From NCBI RefSeq assembly GCF_000829445.1, contig NZ_JXRQ01000030.1:1-64000 (forward strand): a DNA stretch of 64,000 nt, given 5' to 3'. The stretch comes from Jeotgalibacillus alimentarius. GTDB taxonomy: Bacteria; Bacillota; Bacilli; Bacillales; Jeotgalibacillaceae. The notes beneath the pieces are model-generated. The model did no database searches. It worked only from the letters and a program-made list of their open reading frames with translations, and was not told the DNA's origin. Below, piece by piece: positions 1-8,338 of this stretch. The position numbers and the translations under genes were made by a program. The stretch's first letter is position 1, and each line of letters starts with the position of its first letter.

Positions 1-10
1 AATTAAACAA

Positions 11-39
11 CCTGGCACCGATAGAGTATCGGTACCAGG
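11..39. terminator. Hairpin at window start
   Basis: A 13-bp stem (CCTGGCACCGATA pairing with TATCGGTACCAGG, one wobble) around a GAG loop. A T-rich stretch follows only about 18 nt later. It is probably the terminator of a gene left of the window, though the T-tract is not immediately adjacent. Confidence 0.55.
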
Positions 40-178
40 CCGTAGCGTAGTTCTAACCTTTTTTCTTTTTTACTGTCTACTTGACAGGGCGCAGTTCACC
101 TCATCATAGAGGGTGCTTTCTTTTAGTACAAGAAATTGATACGTTATAGATAAGACACATTCTGAGAAAGGGTAACCT

Positions 179-892
179 ATGGATATTGCAATATTTATTC
201 TCATTATTTTATTCGCTTCCATCCTGCAGACGAGCACCGGGTTCGGTTTTTCAATTATGGCTACCCCTTTTCTCCTGCTGCTATTTAATCCAGTTGAAGC
301 AATCCAGATTAACTTAGTTTTATCTATCGTCATATCATTTGCCATGATCAGAACTATACATAAAGATATTGACTATCAATTACTAAAGCGGTTTTCCCTT
401 GGCAGCGTAATCGGACTGCCTATTGGCATATTGATCCTGCTTTTTGTGGATGTGGATACTCTTAAAATAGGTATCGGGTTGCTCATACTCGGTCTTACTT
501 TATTATTAATCATTCGTTTTCGCGTCAATAGAACATCAAAAAGAGATATCACAGCCGGCAGTATATCAGGAGCACTCACAAGCAGCATTGGAATGCCGGG
601 ACCGCCACTTTTGCTCTATCTGTCCGGCACTGATACTGATAAAGCCAGGCTTAGAAGCACAACACTCGCTTTTTATCTTTTGATCTATACCGTTAGTCTG
701 GTACTGCAAATCTCCACGATTGGCACATCAATCAGCACATGGACGCTTAGTCTGTATGGACTGCCACTTGTGTTTGCAGGGCTGTATATCGGTCAAAAAT
801 TGTATCATAAAATCAACCAGCAGCAATTTCGCCTGATTACTTATATCATTTTGATTCTGACAGGCCTTTACCTATTATTTGGATCTGCTTAA
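179..892 (+). CDS. TSUP (TauE/SafE) family membrane permease
   Basis: A 237-residue, almost entirely hydrophobic protein. The N-terminal helix ends in a TSTGFGFS motif, and a second S-x-G-MPGPPLLLY motif lies near residue 138. This duplicated layout is that of TauE/SafE (TSUP) permeases, which export or import small sulfur or organic anions. Length fits the family (about 240-260). GAAAGGG upstream serves the ATG at 179. The substrate cannot be told from sequence. The neighbours are unrelated and it appears monocistronic. A second TSUP member lies at 16362-17093. Confidence 0.85.
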   Translation: MDIAIFILIILFASILQTSTGFGFSIMATPFLLLLFNPVEAIQINLVLSIVISFAMIRTIHKDIDYQLLKRFSLGSVIGLPIGILILLFVDVDTLKIGIGLLILGLTLLLIIRFRVNRTSKRDITAGSISGALTSSIGMPGPPLLLYLSGTDTDKARLRSTTLAFYLLIYTVSLVLQISTIGTSISTWTLSLYGLPLVFAGLYIGQKLYHKINQQQFRLITYIILILTGLYLLFGSA

Positions 893-930
893 CGAATCCG
901 CGGATTAGCTGTTTTAAGCGGGAACTATCA

Positions 931-1434
931 TTAAGTCGCCGCGCCGCCGCCCGCACCCTGATTCCTTTTTTCAATCGCATTCACACCCATAATCACTGCA
1001 ATCAGTTCATCTGCTTCAAATATGTCTGTGTGATTCGTCAGCTCATAGGCAGATGATTGAAAAAAGCCACTTACTTTGCGGAACGCGGCAACCTCTTCCT
1101 TCGCGCTGTTAAAAACCGAATACTCTTTTGAAAATGCCGGAGACTCAATATCAAACTCCTGTCCTTTCTTATAGTAGCGGTATTTTTTTGTGAAGAATGA
1201 CATTGCATATTTAACAAAACCAAGGTCTTCTTCTCCTCTTTTAATGCTCCATTTGTTCGAGAAGAAACTAAAGCCGGCTTCAATCACTGTTTCTCCATAG
1301 ATATCTTCAATATTAATCCCGGAAGTAAAGGCACTCTTATGATCAATCGCACCGATTTTATCCTTATTTCCATTAAAAATGTCTGTCTTACCCGCCGAAA
1401 AGAATTGGTCTGAAAAGTACATTCTGTTTTCCAT
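931..1434 (-). CDS. Tubby C-terminal-like / LURP-one-related protein
   Basis: A 167-residue soluble protein with alternating short beta-type segments, for example a YRYYKKGQEFDIESP stretch near residues 85-99, and a final Gly/Ala-rich tail (GAGGGAAT). The pattern recalls the LURP-one/tubby-C domain proteins common in Bacillales, whose role is unknown; this is a fold-level guess. AAGGAGTGATGGGAA precedes the ATG. No signal peptide or membrane helix is visible. It stands alone between oppositely oriented or unrelated genes. Confidence 0.55.
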   Translation of the reverse strand: MENRMYFSDQFFSAGKTDIFNGNKDKIGAIDHKSAFTSGINIEDIYGETVIEAGFSFFSNKWSIKRGEEDLGFVKYAMSFFTKKYRYYKKGQEFDIESPAFSKEYSVFNSAKEEVAAFRKVSGFFQSSAYELTNHTDIFEADELIAVIMGVNAIEKRNQGAGGGAAT

Positions 1435-1524
1435 TTCCCATCACTCCTTACTCATTTATACGATCATAAATGGGAAACGTTTCAAAAAGCCTCTAGCATC
1501 AGCTGAAGGCTTATAATAAGTATA

Positions 1525-1977
1525 CTAATTCATTTCGTTATACAGCTTCATTGGATTTTCCACGTCTGCATCAAGCTCCATTTTCTTCATCTGAAGCACA
1601 CGATCCTCACGCGGCTTCTGCAAATCCGCATAAATATCACCTGACTTGCCAAGCCCTGCTTCAGCTGCTTCTTCAAGGGAAGCGCAGTAATAGATGTCAC
1701 TGAGTCCGGCAAATGCCATCGTGGTGAGACACATCGGACAAGGCTCACCGCTTGCATACATTGTGTACCCTGACAGATCATGAGATGCTATGTCTTTTTG
1801 AAGACGCCTGATCGCAAGCATCTCAGCATGCCCGCTTACATCATAATGCAGATGAAGCTCATTCACCCCTTCCGCTACGATCTCATCTCCCTTTGTAATT
1901 ACTGCTCCAAAAGGCTGTCCGCCTTCACGCACATTATCAGCTGCTAATTCGACTGCTCTTTTCATAAATGCATCCAC
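1525..1977 (-). CDS. Cytidine/deoxycytidylate-type nucleoside deaminase, guanine-deaminase-like
   Basis: 150 residues with the zinc-deaminase signature: H50-A-E52 (HAEML) and C80-P-M-C83 (PCPMC). E52 is the expected proton shuttle, and H50, C80 and C83 the zinc ligands. Size and the downstream EAAEAG stretch resemble Bacillus guanine deaminase (GuaD), but tRNA adenosine deaminase-like or other base deaminases cannot be excluded. It is a cytosolic salvage enzyme by family. It is divergent from the UPF0316 gene and shows no operon partner. An AGGAGGTAG sequence precedes the ATG. Confidence 0.8.
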   Translation of the reverse strand: MDAFMKRAVELAADNVREGGQPFGAVITKGDEIVAEGVNELHLHYDVSGHAEMLAIRRLQKDIASHDLSGYTMYASGEPCPMCLTTMAFAGLSDIYYCASLEEAAEAGLGKSGDIYADLQKPREDRVLQMKKMELDADVENPMKLYNEMN

Positions 1978-2142
1978 ATTATCTACCTCCTGTTATCTGA
2001 TTCATGATCAGTATAGAACAATACCACCCGCTTTCAGAATAAAACGCTTTCAAAAATGTGCAATGTCATAATTGTGTCACTTGCTCTGAAGAAGCATGGC
2101 TTGGTACACTTAACAGAACGTTTTAGAAGGAAGGTGTCACGC

Positions 2143-2706
2143 ATGCTATTACAAGCCTTGATTATTTTTATTGCACAGCTGATTTTTGTTCCCGTACTGA
2201 CCCTTCGTACAATCATGATGGTGAAAGGAATGAAAGGTAAAGCTTCTGCTCTTGGTACGCTTGAAGGCTTTATTTATGTCATTGCTCTCGGCCTCGTTTT
2301 TAGTGATCTATCAAACTATCTGAACATGGTTGCCTATGCACTTGGTTTTGGTCTTGGTGTCTACCTTGGCCAGATTCTTGAGCAGCGCCTCGCCATTGGT
2401 TTTGTTTCTATAGAAGTAAATATCATGAAGAAAAATGAAGAATTGATTCAGAATCTCCGTAACGAGGGATTCAGTGTATCAACTTCTGAAGTGGAAGGGA
2501 TGAACGAAGCGCGCCGCTACAGACTCGACTGTACTGCCCGCCGTGACCGCGAACGTGAATTTATTAATATCGTCAGCACACACGAGCCGAACGCGTTTAT
2601 CGTCTCTTATGAACCGCGTAACTTTAAAGGCGGATATATTACAAAAGCAATGAAGCGGAACCGCAAGCGCGGTCTGCAGAAAAAAGAAGCATTAAAAGAT
2701 TCTTAA
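2143..2706 (+). CDS. UPF0316 / DUF2179 membrane protein (YebE-like)
   Basis: 187 residues. Three hydrophobic segments cover roughly residues 1-85, followed by a soluble DUF2179-like domain with the typical ending [14 protein letters not shown] (residues 150-165) and a basic tail. The reading frame is open further upstream, but the ATG at 2143 sits 7 nt behind AGAAGGAAGGTG, so I start there. Members are conserved in Bacillales without an assigned function. It is single, followed by its own terminator. Confidence 0.85.
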   Translation: MLLQALIIFIAQLIFVPVLTLRTIMMVKGMKGKASALGTLEGFIYVIALGLVFSDLSNYLNMVAYALGFGLGVYLGQILEQRLAIGFVSIEVNIMKKNEELIQNLRNEGFSVSTSEVEGMNEARRYRLDCTARRDREREFINIVSTHEPNAFIVSYEPRNFKGGYITKAMKRNRKRGLQKKEALKDS

Positions 2707-2737
2707 ACCGGCTTTGGGCGTTTGCCCGGCCGGTTTT
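2705..2737 (+). terminator. Intrinsic terminator of the UPF0316 gene
   Basis: AAACCGGC pairs with GCCGGTTTT around a GC-rich inner loop, and the 5' arm begins at the stop codon. It may also serve the convergent acetyltransferase gene. Confidence 0.7.
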
Positions 2738-2744
2738 CTATTGC

Positions 2745-3197
2745 TTAAAGCTTCCGTTCAAACATCACCATATCAAGCGCACGGATTCCATGTTCATAGA
2801 TTGGCGGCTCATAATCTGCAAAAAAATCTTTCTTAATAGACCCCATACGAAAGCCCGCTTTTTGATAAAATGCAAGGTTTTCAATACTTGAGTTTGCAGT
2901 GCCGACAATCATACTTTTATATCCCTGGTCACGATAGAGAACAACCGCTTTTTCTATGACAGCTCTACCTGTCCCTTTCCCTCTCCGGTTTTCTGCGAGC
3001 GCGATATTCTTTAATTCTATCTGATCTTCACTAACCGGCGTCATCAAAACCACACCTGATATGTCTTCTTCAATATAGATCAGGTAAAAATCTCCGCTTT
3101 CTATGTAGGTAAGTACCGCTTCTTTACTGTCGTCCGCTAAAAGCAGCCAGTCGATATAGTCATTACGCTTTTCAACTGGCACACGCTCTAACCTCAT
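2745..3197 (-). CDS. GNAT family N-acetyltransferase
   Basis: 150 residues. The acetyl-CoA-binding motif is Q-L-K-N-I-A-L-A-E-N-R-R-G-K-G-T-G-R-A (motif A, R/Q-x-x-G-x-G/A type, about residues 62-80), followed by a C-terminal FYQKAGFRMGSI motif typical of GNAT. Substrate unknown. The frame stays open upstream through a terminator, so the start is set at the ATG at 3197, behind CAGGGGGTAACAGGT. It is monocistronic: a terminator for the upstream gene lies just before it. Confidence 0.85.
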   Translation of the reverse strand: MRLERVPVEKRNDYIDWLLLADDSKEAVLTYIESGDFYLIYIEEDISGVVLMTPVSEDQIELKNIALAENRRGKGTGRAVIEKAVVLYRDQGYKSMIVGTANSSIENLAFYQKAGFRMGSIKKDFFADYEPPIYEHGIRALDMVMFERKL

Positions 3198-3222
3198 ACC
3201 TGTTACCCCCTGAAAATAAATA

Positions 3223-3250
3223 AACCCCCTGATCCTAAGACCAGGGGGTT
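3223..3250 (-). terminator. Intrinsic terminator of the HD-GYP gene
   Basis: Read on the minus strand, AACCCCCTGG and CAGGGGGTT form a 9-bp stem followed by TTATTTATTTT. It separates the HD-GYP gene from the acetyltransferase gene. It lies about 110 nt past the HD-GYP stop. Confidence 0.8.
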
Positions 3251-3358
3251 CCTCAAAATTTGCGGCGCCGGACCACGCTCCACAACGTGATAACATCCGA
3301 ACGTCTTATGCAAACGAGCTCATCGCAACGTTTACTTTACGTGATCTGCGGAAAACTG

Positions 3359-4270
3359 TCAATCTATTTTTCCATCTTCGCGCAGCACTTCCTCAAACAA
3401 ATCGACGACCGTTGCGTCATACAGAATCCCTTTGTTCTCTTTAATCTCTTCCAAAGCACTTTCCGCCGTCCAAGCTTTACGGTAAACCCTGTCTTCCGTC
3501 AGCGCATCAAAAGTATCGCTCACCGCAATAATTTTCGCTTCAATCAGGATCTCATCACCCTTCAAGCCATCAGGATAACCCGAGCCATCGAGACGTTCAT
3601 GATGCTGATGAATAATCGGTGCAAGGTCTTTGTAATAGGTTTGTGCAACCATCTCAGCGCCGTCGGCCGGATGCTGCTTAATGATTTCATATTCTTCTTC
3701 AGTCAGCTTACCGGGTTTGTTGAGGATTTCTTCAGGTACATTGATTTTTCCAATATCGTGAAGGAAAGCTGCGTGCGTTAATTTATTCAAATGCGAAGTA
3801 TTCATTTTCATTTTTCTGGCAATACCAACCGAATATTCAGCTACACGTTGACTATGTTTGGCAGTATAACGATCTTTTCCCTCAACCTTCTTCGCTACAT
3901 TTTTTAACGATGCGAGTTTTTCACTAATGTGATGAAATGATTCTTCGTTAGAAAACACCAATAATTTTACATCTTCCAATGTTTTAAAGTGCACAGGTTC
4001 ATCCAAACCTTGCGAACATATATAATCACCAGGATTGAGGTCAATTTTTTCATCATGATAATCTTCGCATCTGATCTTACCTGATAAAACATAATAAAAC
4101 TCTAAAACATTTGTATGGCTTCCCGGGTAAATATAAAACATTCTATTTTTCTTAATTTCCTGATGCATAATTTCCATATTTGAAGCATTAACTAGTAAAT
4201 TTATCTTGGTAAATTCATAATCAGCCTTGTCAAGAGACTGACCAGCCTTTTTAATATTAAATCCCCTCAT
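3359..4270 (-). CDS. Cupin-HD-GYP domain signalling protein (predicted phosphodiesterase)
   Basis: 303 residues. An N-terminal cupin-like beta domain (about 30-105, with EFYYVLSGKI and LNPGDYI) precedes an HD-GYP domain: H171-D172 (LHDIGK), HP at about 200-201, and HHERLDGSGYPDG at about 223-235. HD-GYP proteins hydrolyse cyclic dinucleotides; the cupin may sense a ligand. No membrane segment, so it is cytosolic. The start is the ATG at 4270: an in-frame ATG at 4297 would place the RBS (AAGGAGGT) inside the coding sequence. It is monocistronic with hairpins on both sides. Confidence 0.85.
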   Translation of the reverse strand: MRGFNIKKAGQSLDKADYEFTKINLLVNASNMEIMHQEIKKNRMFYIYPGSHTNVLEFYYVLSGKIRCEDYHDEKIDLNPGDYICSQGLDEPVHFKTLEDVKLLVFSNEESFHHISEKLASLKNVAKKVEGKDRYTAKHSQRVAEYSVGIARKMKMNTSHLNKLTHAAFLHDIGKINVPEEILNKPGKLTEEEYEIIKQHPADGAEMVAQTYYKDLAPIIHQHHERLDGSGYPDGLKGDEILIEAKIIAVSDTFDALTEDRVYRKAWTAESALEEIKENKGILYDATVVDLFEEVLREDGKID

Positions 4271-4300
4271 TTCATTGCCTGACCTCCTTCTTTTCAAAAT

Positions 4301-4326
4301 AAAACGAGCTCCGGAGAACTCGTTTT
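4301..4326 (-). terminator. Intrinsic terminator (AAAACGAG/CTCGTTTT)
   Basis: An 8-bp stem with a CTCCGGAGAA loop lies just downstream of the secreted coiled-coil gene on the minus strand, with a T-rich tail (CTCGTTTTATTTT). Confidence 0.75.
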
Positions 4327-4347
4327 ATGTCCTTTAAAGAATCAAAC

Positions 4348-5037
4348 TTACTTTGGGCCAATACCGACAACCTGAATCGGATCAATCCACTCTCTCGTGT
4401 CACCAAAGCGTACATGCACCCAGCTGCACTCCGCCAATAATCCGTTTGCTGCAGCCTCTTGAATTCCCTGTTCCGTCAGTTCAAGTGCAATGTCATAGAC
4501 TTCCTGAATCACTGCATCGCGCTCAGCTTCATAGTCAGAAGTTAATGCAAAATAGTAAGCAATGTTTTCAAAAGATTGCTGTGCTTCTGCAGCCTTTTCG
4601 AGGAGAACAGCCTGTCCATTACCTCCTGCTTTACCCGCATTCGCTGTGAAATGTTCAGCATCTTCTTTTAATTGGTCTGCCTTTACCATCAACGCTGCTT
4701 CTTCTGATTTAATGTCTTCTTCTTTATCAGAAAGTGCCGCATTCAGCGCCTCATCAGTCTGTCCTGAGGGCTCAAGTGCTATCAGAATCTCCGTCTTTTC
4801 CTGCTTCAGCTTCAGTACCTCTGCAGCTTCTTCTATCTCATTGATCTTTTTAAAATAAGTATCTCTTAATGCATCAGTGGCAGTTACGCCATTTTCAATT
4901 TCATCATAAATCTCATCGTTCTTTTGTTCTACCTTTTCTACTGCCTCAGTCAGAGAAGCGTCTCCTGAAGCAAAAGCGGGTGTTGCCAAACTTAACAGCA
5001 AAATGAATGAAAACATTGTGGTTGTCAGCCTTTTCAT
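4348..5037 (-). CDS. Secreted coiled-coil protein of unknown function
   Basis: 229 residues. The N-terminus MKRLTTTMFSFILLLSLATPAFASG is a clear Sec signal peptide with an AFA-S cleavage site near residue 24 and no lipobox Cys. The mature part is rich in Glu/Lys/Ala with heptad-like runs (about 25-125) and ends in a conserved-looking domain (SWVHVRFGDTREWIDPIQV). I do not recognise the family. It is flanked by a chemoreceptor and the HD-GYP gene and transcribed alone. An AGGAGAGATCACGTA sequence precedes the ATG. Confidence 0.75.
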   Translation of the reverse strand: MKRLTTTMFSFILLLSLATPAFASGDASLTEAVEKVEQKNDEIYDEIENGVTATDALRDTYFKKINEIEEAAEVLKLKQEKTEILIALEPSGQTDEALNAALSDKEEDIKSEEAALMVKADQLKEDAEHFTANAGKAGGNGQAVLLEKAAEAQQSFENIAYYFALTSDYEAERDAVIQEVYDIALELTEQGIQEAAANGLLAECSWVHVRFGDTREWIDPIQVVGIGPK

Positions 5038-5228
5038 TACGTGATCTCTCCTGTCCTATTATTCGCAAAGCACCTACTCTAATCTTTTTTCGAAATAATA
5101 TCTTCCCCGATATTATTTCTTATTTATCCCCCTTTCATTATACATGTGCTTTATTCAGAACGCTATTATTTTTAAAATATTCCGAACTTTTTTGTATGTT
5201 TATACAACTCATATACATAAAAATGAAA

Positions 5229-5254
5229 AAACTTCCTTTTTTACAAGGAAGTTT
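5229..5254 (-). terminator. Intrinsic terminator of the chemoreceptor gene
   Basis: AAACTTCCTT pairs with AAGGAAGTTT (10 bp). Read on the minus strand, TTTTTTCATTTTT follows. Confidence 0.85.
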
Positions 5255-5269
5255 ATTGTCGAATACTTA

Positions 5270-6109
5270 TTATAATTCAGAAGCATATTTTTTTAACTTT
5301 ATACTCATTTCTTCGATTTCATCAATGAATGAAGAGATTTCTTCAGTTGCAGAAGCCTGTTCGCGGCCAATACTTACCACGTTTTCAACCATAGACTGGA
5401 TTTCCTGAATGGAGCCCTGCATTTTTTTCAAAGTAGAGCTGACCTGTTCAGTTGAAGTTAATGTGTCATTCGACAGTTTACGGATTTCTTTTGCCACAAT
5501 ATTAAAACCGCGGCCGTGTTCTCCGGCTCTTGCTGCTTCAATAGATGCGTTCAAGCCGAGAATATTGGTCTGACTTGCGATTTTTTTAATCATATTGATC
5601 ACTTCATCAGTATTTTTCATCGCATCAGTGGCTGATGTTGTCTGTTCGAGCAGCGAAGAAGTATGGGACGCAAGACCTTCGGAACCATTATGAATAGAAG
5701 TAATACGTTCATTTGCATGATTGATCGAATTAAAGATCTGATCAGAAATCTCCTGAAGCGCTTTTTCATTCTGCTCCTGGATCTGGATTGCAATCGCCCC
5801 GGTGACGTGTCCATTTTCTATGATAGGTGCTGCAAGTCCTGTGAATGAAACACCAAAGAACTCTTCCGGCACTTCCTGCTTAATATCTTTTTGTTCCCGG
5901 ATGCATACAGCAAGCGGTTCTTCGGGATCAATAGCACGTCCAGCTCTCGCACCAATATCAATTTTACTTCCCGGATAATACGTCAGCCACTTCTCAGTAT
6001 CCACTATACCGATGCCGATATCCGGGAGCATCGCATGAATCGTTGGTACGACCTGTAAAAACGCTTCCAATTTGTCTGTTGTTTGTTCAGTACGATTAAT
6101 AGTTTGCAT
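5270..6109 (-). CDS. Soluble methyl-accepting chemotaxis protein (YfmS-like)
   Basis: 279 residues with no transmembrane helix. The N-terminal half (about 1-115) is a small sensor domain with a [16 protein letters not shown] stretch. The C-terminal half is a shortened MCP signalling helical hairpin, with the hallmark tip [21 protein letters not shown] at residues 177-197. Overall size and layout match B. subtilis YfmS, a cytosolic receptor that talks to CheA/CheW. No adaptation or che genes are near. It is monocistronic and ends at a strong terminator. Confidence 0.88.
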   Translation of the reverse strand: MQTINRTEQTTDKLEAFLQVVPTIHAMLPDIGIGIVDTEKWLTYYPGSKIDIGARAGRAIDPEEPLAVCIREQKDIKQEVPEEFFGVSFTGLAAPIIENGHVTGAIAIQIQEQNEKALQEISDQIFNSINHANERITSIHNGSEGLASHTSSLLEQTTSATDAMKNTDEVINMIKKIASQTNILGLNASIEAARAGEHGRGFNIVAKEIRKLSNDTLTSTEQVSSTLKKMQGSIQEIQSMVENVVSIGREQASATEEISSFIDEIEEMSIKLKKYASEL

Positions 6110-6269
6110 ATGATGTACCCCTTTTTAACGATCTCTTTATTTCTACCCCATACTTTAGAATTATAAACTAAAGACCTATTCTTTGCAGTAGTGATATGTT
6201 GCTGAATGTTTACCCCATATTTAAAAGGGAAAATTCATAGAAAATATTGTTAAAAGGAGTTTTCAACTG

Positions 6270-7106
6270 ATGAATATACCTGAATGGACCATGCATGATG
6301 GACATAAAATTCCCGCTACAGGGCTTGGTACTTATACGTTAAAAGGAGAACAGGGCGTTGAGTCCATTACGGCCGCGATTAAAAACGGCTACCGTCTGCT
6401 TGACTCTGCGATCCGATATGATAATGAAGGTACGCTTGGCGAAGCTGTTAAGAGAGCCGGCATTGCAAGGGATGATCTGTTCCTGACCTCAAAGCTCCGG
6501 GCACAATATTATGATTACGACCGTGCACTCGAAATGATTCAGGAATCACTTTACCGGGCGAATCTCGGCTACTGGGATCTTTTTCTGCTGCACTGGCCGA
6601 ACCCCAAACAGGATCAGTACGTTGAAGCGTGGAAAGCCTTAATCACGGCTCAGGAAAAAGGCTTGATCAGATCAATCGGTGTATGTAATTTCATGCCCGA
6701 ACACCTCGAACGCCTTGAAAAAGAAACTGGTGTCAAACCGGTTATTAACCAGATTGAAATGCATCCTTACTTCTCACAGGAAGAGCAGCGAGTTTATAAT
6801 GAAAAACATGAGATCATCACGCAGGCATGGAGTCCGCTTGAAAGAGCCGGCAGTGTCTTAAATGATGAAACACTTCAAAGCATTGCGAACCATCATAACA
6901 AATCCGTCGGACAGGTGATTCTCAGATGGATCTTCCAACTGAACACAATTTCACTGCCAAGATCCTCAAATGCGCACAGACAGCGCGAAAACCTGGAACT
7001 GTTCGACTTCGAATTATCGGATGAGGAAATCGGAAAAATCAATGGGCTGACTCGTGAAGACGGAAGAATCGCAGATCAGGACCCTCGTGAATATGAAGAA
7101 TTTTAA
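6270..7106 (+). CDS. Aldo/keto reductase
   Basis: 278 residues spanning a complete AKR barrel. The catalytic tetrad is visible: D45 and Y50 (LLDSAIRYDNE), K75 (LTSKLR) and H108 (LLHWPN). The NADPH-binding region near the C-terminus reads LPRSSNAHRQRENLELFDF. It reduces small carbonyls; the substrate is not predictable. AAAGGAG lies 8 nt upstream of the ATG. The gene is flanked by its own terminator and the independent fda gene. Confidence 0.9.
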   Translation: MNIPEWTMHDGHKIPATGLGTYTLKGEQGVESITAAIKNGYRLLDSAIRYDNEGTLGEAVKRAGIARDDLFLTSKLRAQYYDYDRALEMIQESLYRANLGYWDLFLLHWPNPKQDQYVEAWKALITAQEKGLIRSIGVCNFMPEHLERLEKETGVKPVINQIEMHPYFSQEEQRVYNEKHEIITQAWSPLERAGSVLNDETLQSIANHHNKSVGQVILRWIFQLNTISLPRSSNAHRQRENLELFDFELSDEEIGKINGLTREDGRIADQDPREYEEF

Positions 7107-7110
7107 TTGG

Positions 7111-7148
7111 AGTCAGGTCAGCCGTTTATACAGCTGACCTGACTTTTT
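7111..7148 (+). terminator. Intrinsic terminator of the aldo/keto reductase gene
   Basis: A perfect 12-bp stem, AGTCAGGTCAGC with GCTGACCTGACT, is followed by a T-run. Confidence 0.92.
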
Positions 7149-7241
7149 TAATTGAAAATTTTTCTATTTAAGGTTAGATATCCGGCTGAAAAGGGTATGG
7201 TATAGGTGGCAGTAAAACTACATATTAAAGGAGTGGAGAAA

Positions 7242-8135
7242 ATGAATCAGGAGCAATTTGACAAGGTCAGGAACGGAAAAGGTTTTATCGCAGCACTCGA
7301 CCAGAGCGGCGGCAGTACACCGAAAGCGCTGAAAGCTTACGGCGTCGAAGAAAGTGCTTACTCAAATGAAGATGAAATGTTCGACATGGTCCACGAAATG
7401 CGTACGAGAATCATCACTTCTCCTGCTTTTACATCTGAAAAAATACTCGGTGCGATCCTGTTTGAACAGACGATGGATCGTGATATCGAAGGAAAACATA
7501 CTGGTGACTATCTTTGGGAAGAAAAAGGTGTTGTACCGTTTTTAAAAGTGGATAAAGGACTTGCTGATGAAAAAGACGGCGTCCAGCTGATGAAACCGAT
7601 CAATGACCTGGATGAAACATTGCGCCGTGCAAACGAAAGACATATCTTCGGAACAAAAATGCGATCAGTCATTAATGAACCGAACGAAGGCGGCATCAAA
7701 CAGGTAATCGAGCAGCAATTTGAAATCGGCAAGCAGATCATTGCTGCAGGACTCGTTCCGATTATTGAACCGGAAGTGAATATCCACAGCGAAAATAAAG
7801 AACAGTGTGAAGCAATCATGAAGGATGAAATCTTACATCAGCTGAATAATCTTTCTGATGACCAGCATGTGATGCTGAAGCTGTCTATCCCGACAAAAGC
7901 GAACTTCTTTAAAGAGCTTGTTGACCATCCCCGCGTTGTACGTGTAGTAGCACTTTCAGGGGGCTACTCACGTGATGAGGCGAATGAAAAGCTGAAGGAA
8001 AACGACGGTCTGATCGCAAGCTTCTCACGCGCACTGGCGTCTGATCTTCGTCATGGTCAGACTCAGGAACAATTCGATGCAGGACTGAAGGATGCGATTG
8101 ACACGATTTATGATGCATCTGTGAATAAGAAGTAA
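7242..8135 (+). CDS. fda: Class I fructose-bisphosphate aldolase
   Basis: 297 residues. It follows the staphylococcal class I aldolase closely: N-terminal [20 protein letters not shown], a central FGTKMRS segment and MLKLSIP, whose K213 is the likely Schiff-base lysine. It interconverts fructose-1,6-bisphosphate with DHAP and glyceraldehyde-3-phosphate in the cytosol. The frame is open upstream, but AAAGGAGTGGAG places the start at 7242. It is monocistronic with its own terminator. Confidence 0.95.
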   Translation: MNQEQFDKVRNGKGFIAALDQSGGSTPKALKAYGVEESAYSNEDEMFDMVHEMRTRIITSPAFTSEKILGAILFEQTMDRDIEGKHTGDYLWEEKGVVPFLKVDKGLADEKDGVQLMKPINDLDETLRRANERHIFGTKMRSVINEPNEGGIKQVIEQQFEIGKQIIAAGLVPIIEPEVNIHSENKEQCEAIMKDEILHQLNNLSDDQHVMLKLSIPTKANFFKELVDHPRVVRVVALSGGYSRDEANEKLKENDGLIASFSRALASDLRHGQTQEQFDAGLKDAIDTIYDASVNKK

Positions 8136-8144
8136 TATTACAGG

Positions 8145-8182
8145 ACTGTCTGGAGCTGAGTGCAGCTTCAGGCAGTTTTTTG
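8145..8182 (+). terminator. Intrinsic terminator of fda
   Basis: ACTGTCTGGAGCTG pairs imperfectly with CAGCTTCAGGCAGT around AGTG, followed by T6. Confidence 0.85.
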
Positions 8183-8203
8183 TTTTGAGCGGTTGATGAC
8201 GTA

Positions 8204-8290
8204 TAGGTCTTTTTGCATGATTCTAAGAAGCAAAGACATTTTTCTAAGAACCACCACGTCTATTCTGCGAACCCCCAACCTCGCTCCGAA
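8204..8290 (-). repeat. 21-bp-phased TTCG/TTCT array, copy 1
   Basis: On the minus strand, TTCG, TTCG, TTCT and TTCT begin at 8290, 8271, 8250 and 8229 (steps of 19, 21, 21). The last unit runs 26 nt and ends in GACCTA at 8209-8204. The GACCTA end points toward the fda terminator, 21 nt away. It is the most diverged of four arrays in the window (others at 55201, 61170, 62357). Confidence 0.65.
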
Positions 8291-8297
8291 CATACAA

Positions 8298-8330
8298 AAA
8301 CGCCACAGCACAATCAAGGCCACGGCGTTT
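8298..8330 (-). terminator. Intrinsic terminator of mqo
   Basis: AAACGCC and GGCGTTT form the stem. The minus-strand tail is TTTTTGTATG. It lies directly behind the mqo stop codon. Confidence 0.7.
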
Positions 8331-8338
8331 CAATTCAA

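Noticed and set aside
2034-2060. cre-like sequence TGAAAGCGTTTTAT before the UPF0316 gene
   Set aside because: The final CA of the consensus is missing and there is no clear promoter next to it.
4271-4297. HD-GYP start at the ATG 4297
   Set aside because: It would put the AAGGAGGT RBS inside the gene; the ATG at 4270 is correctly spaced.
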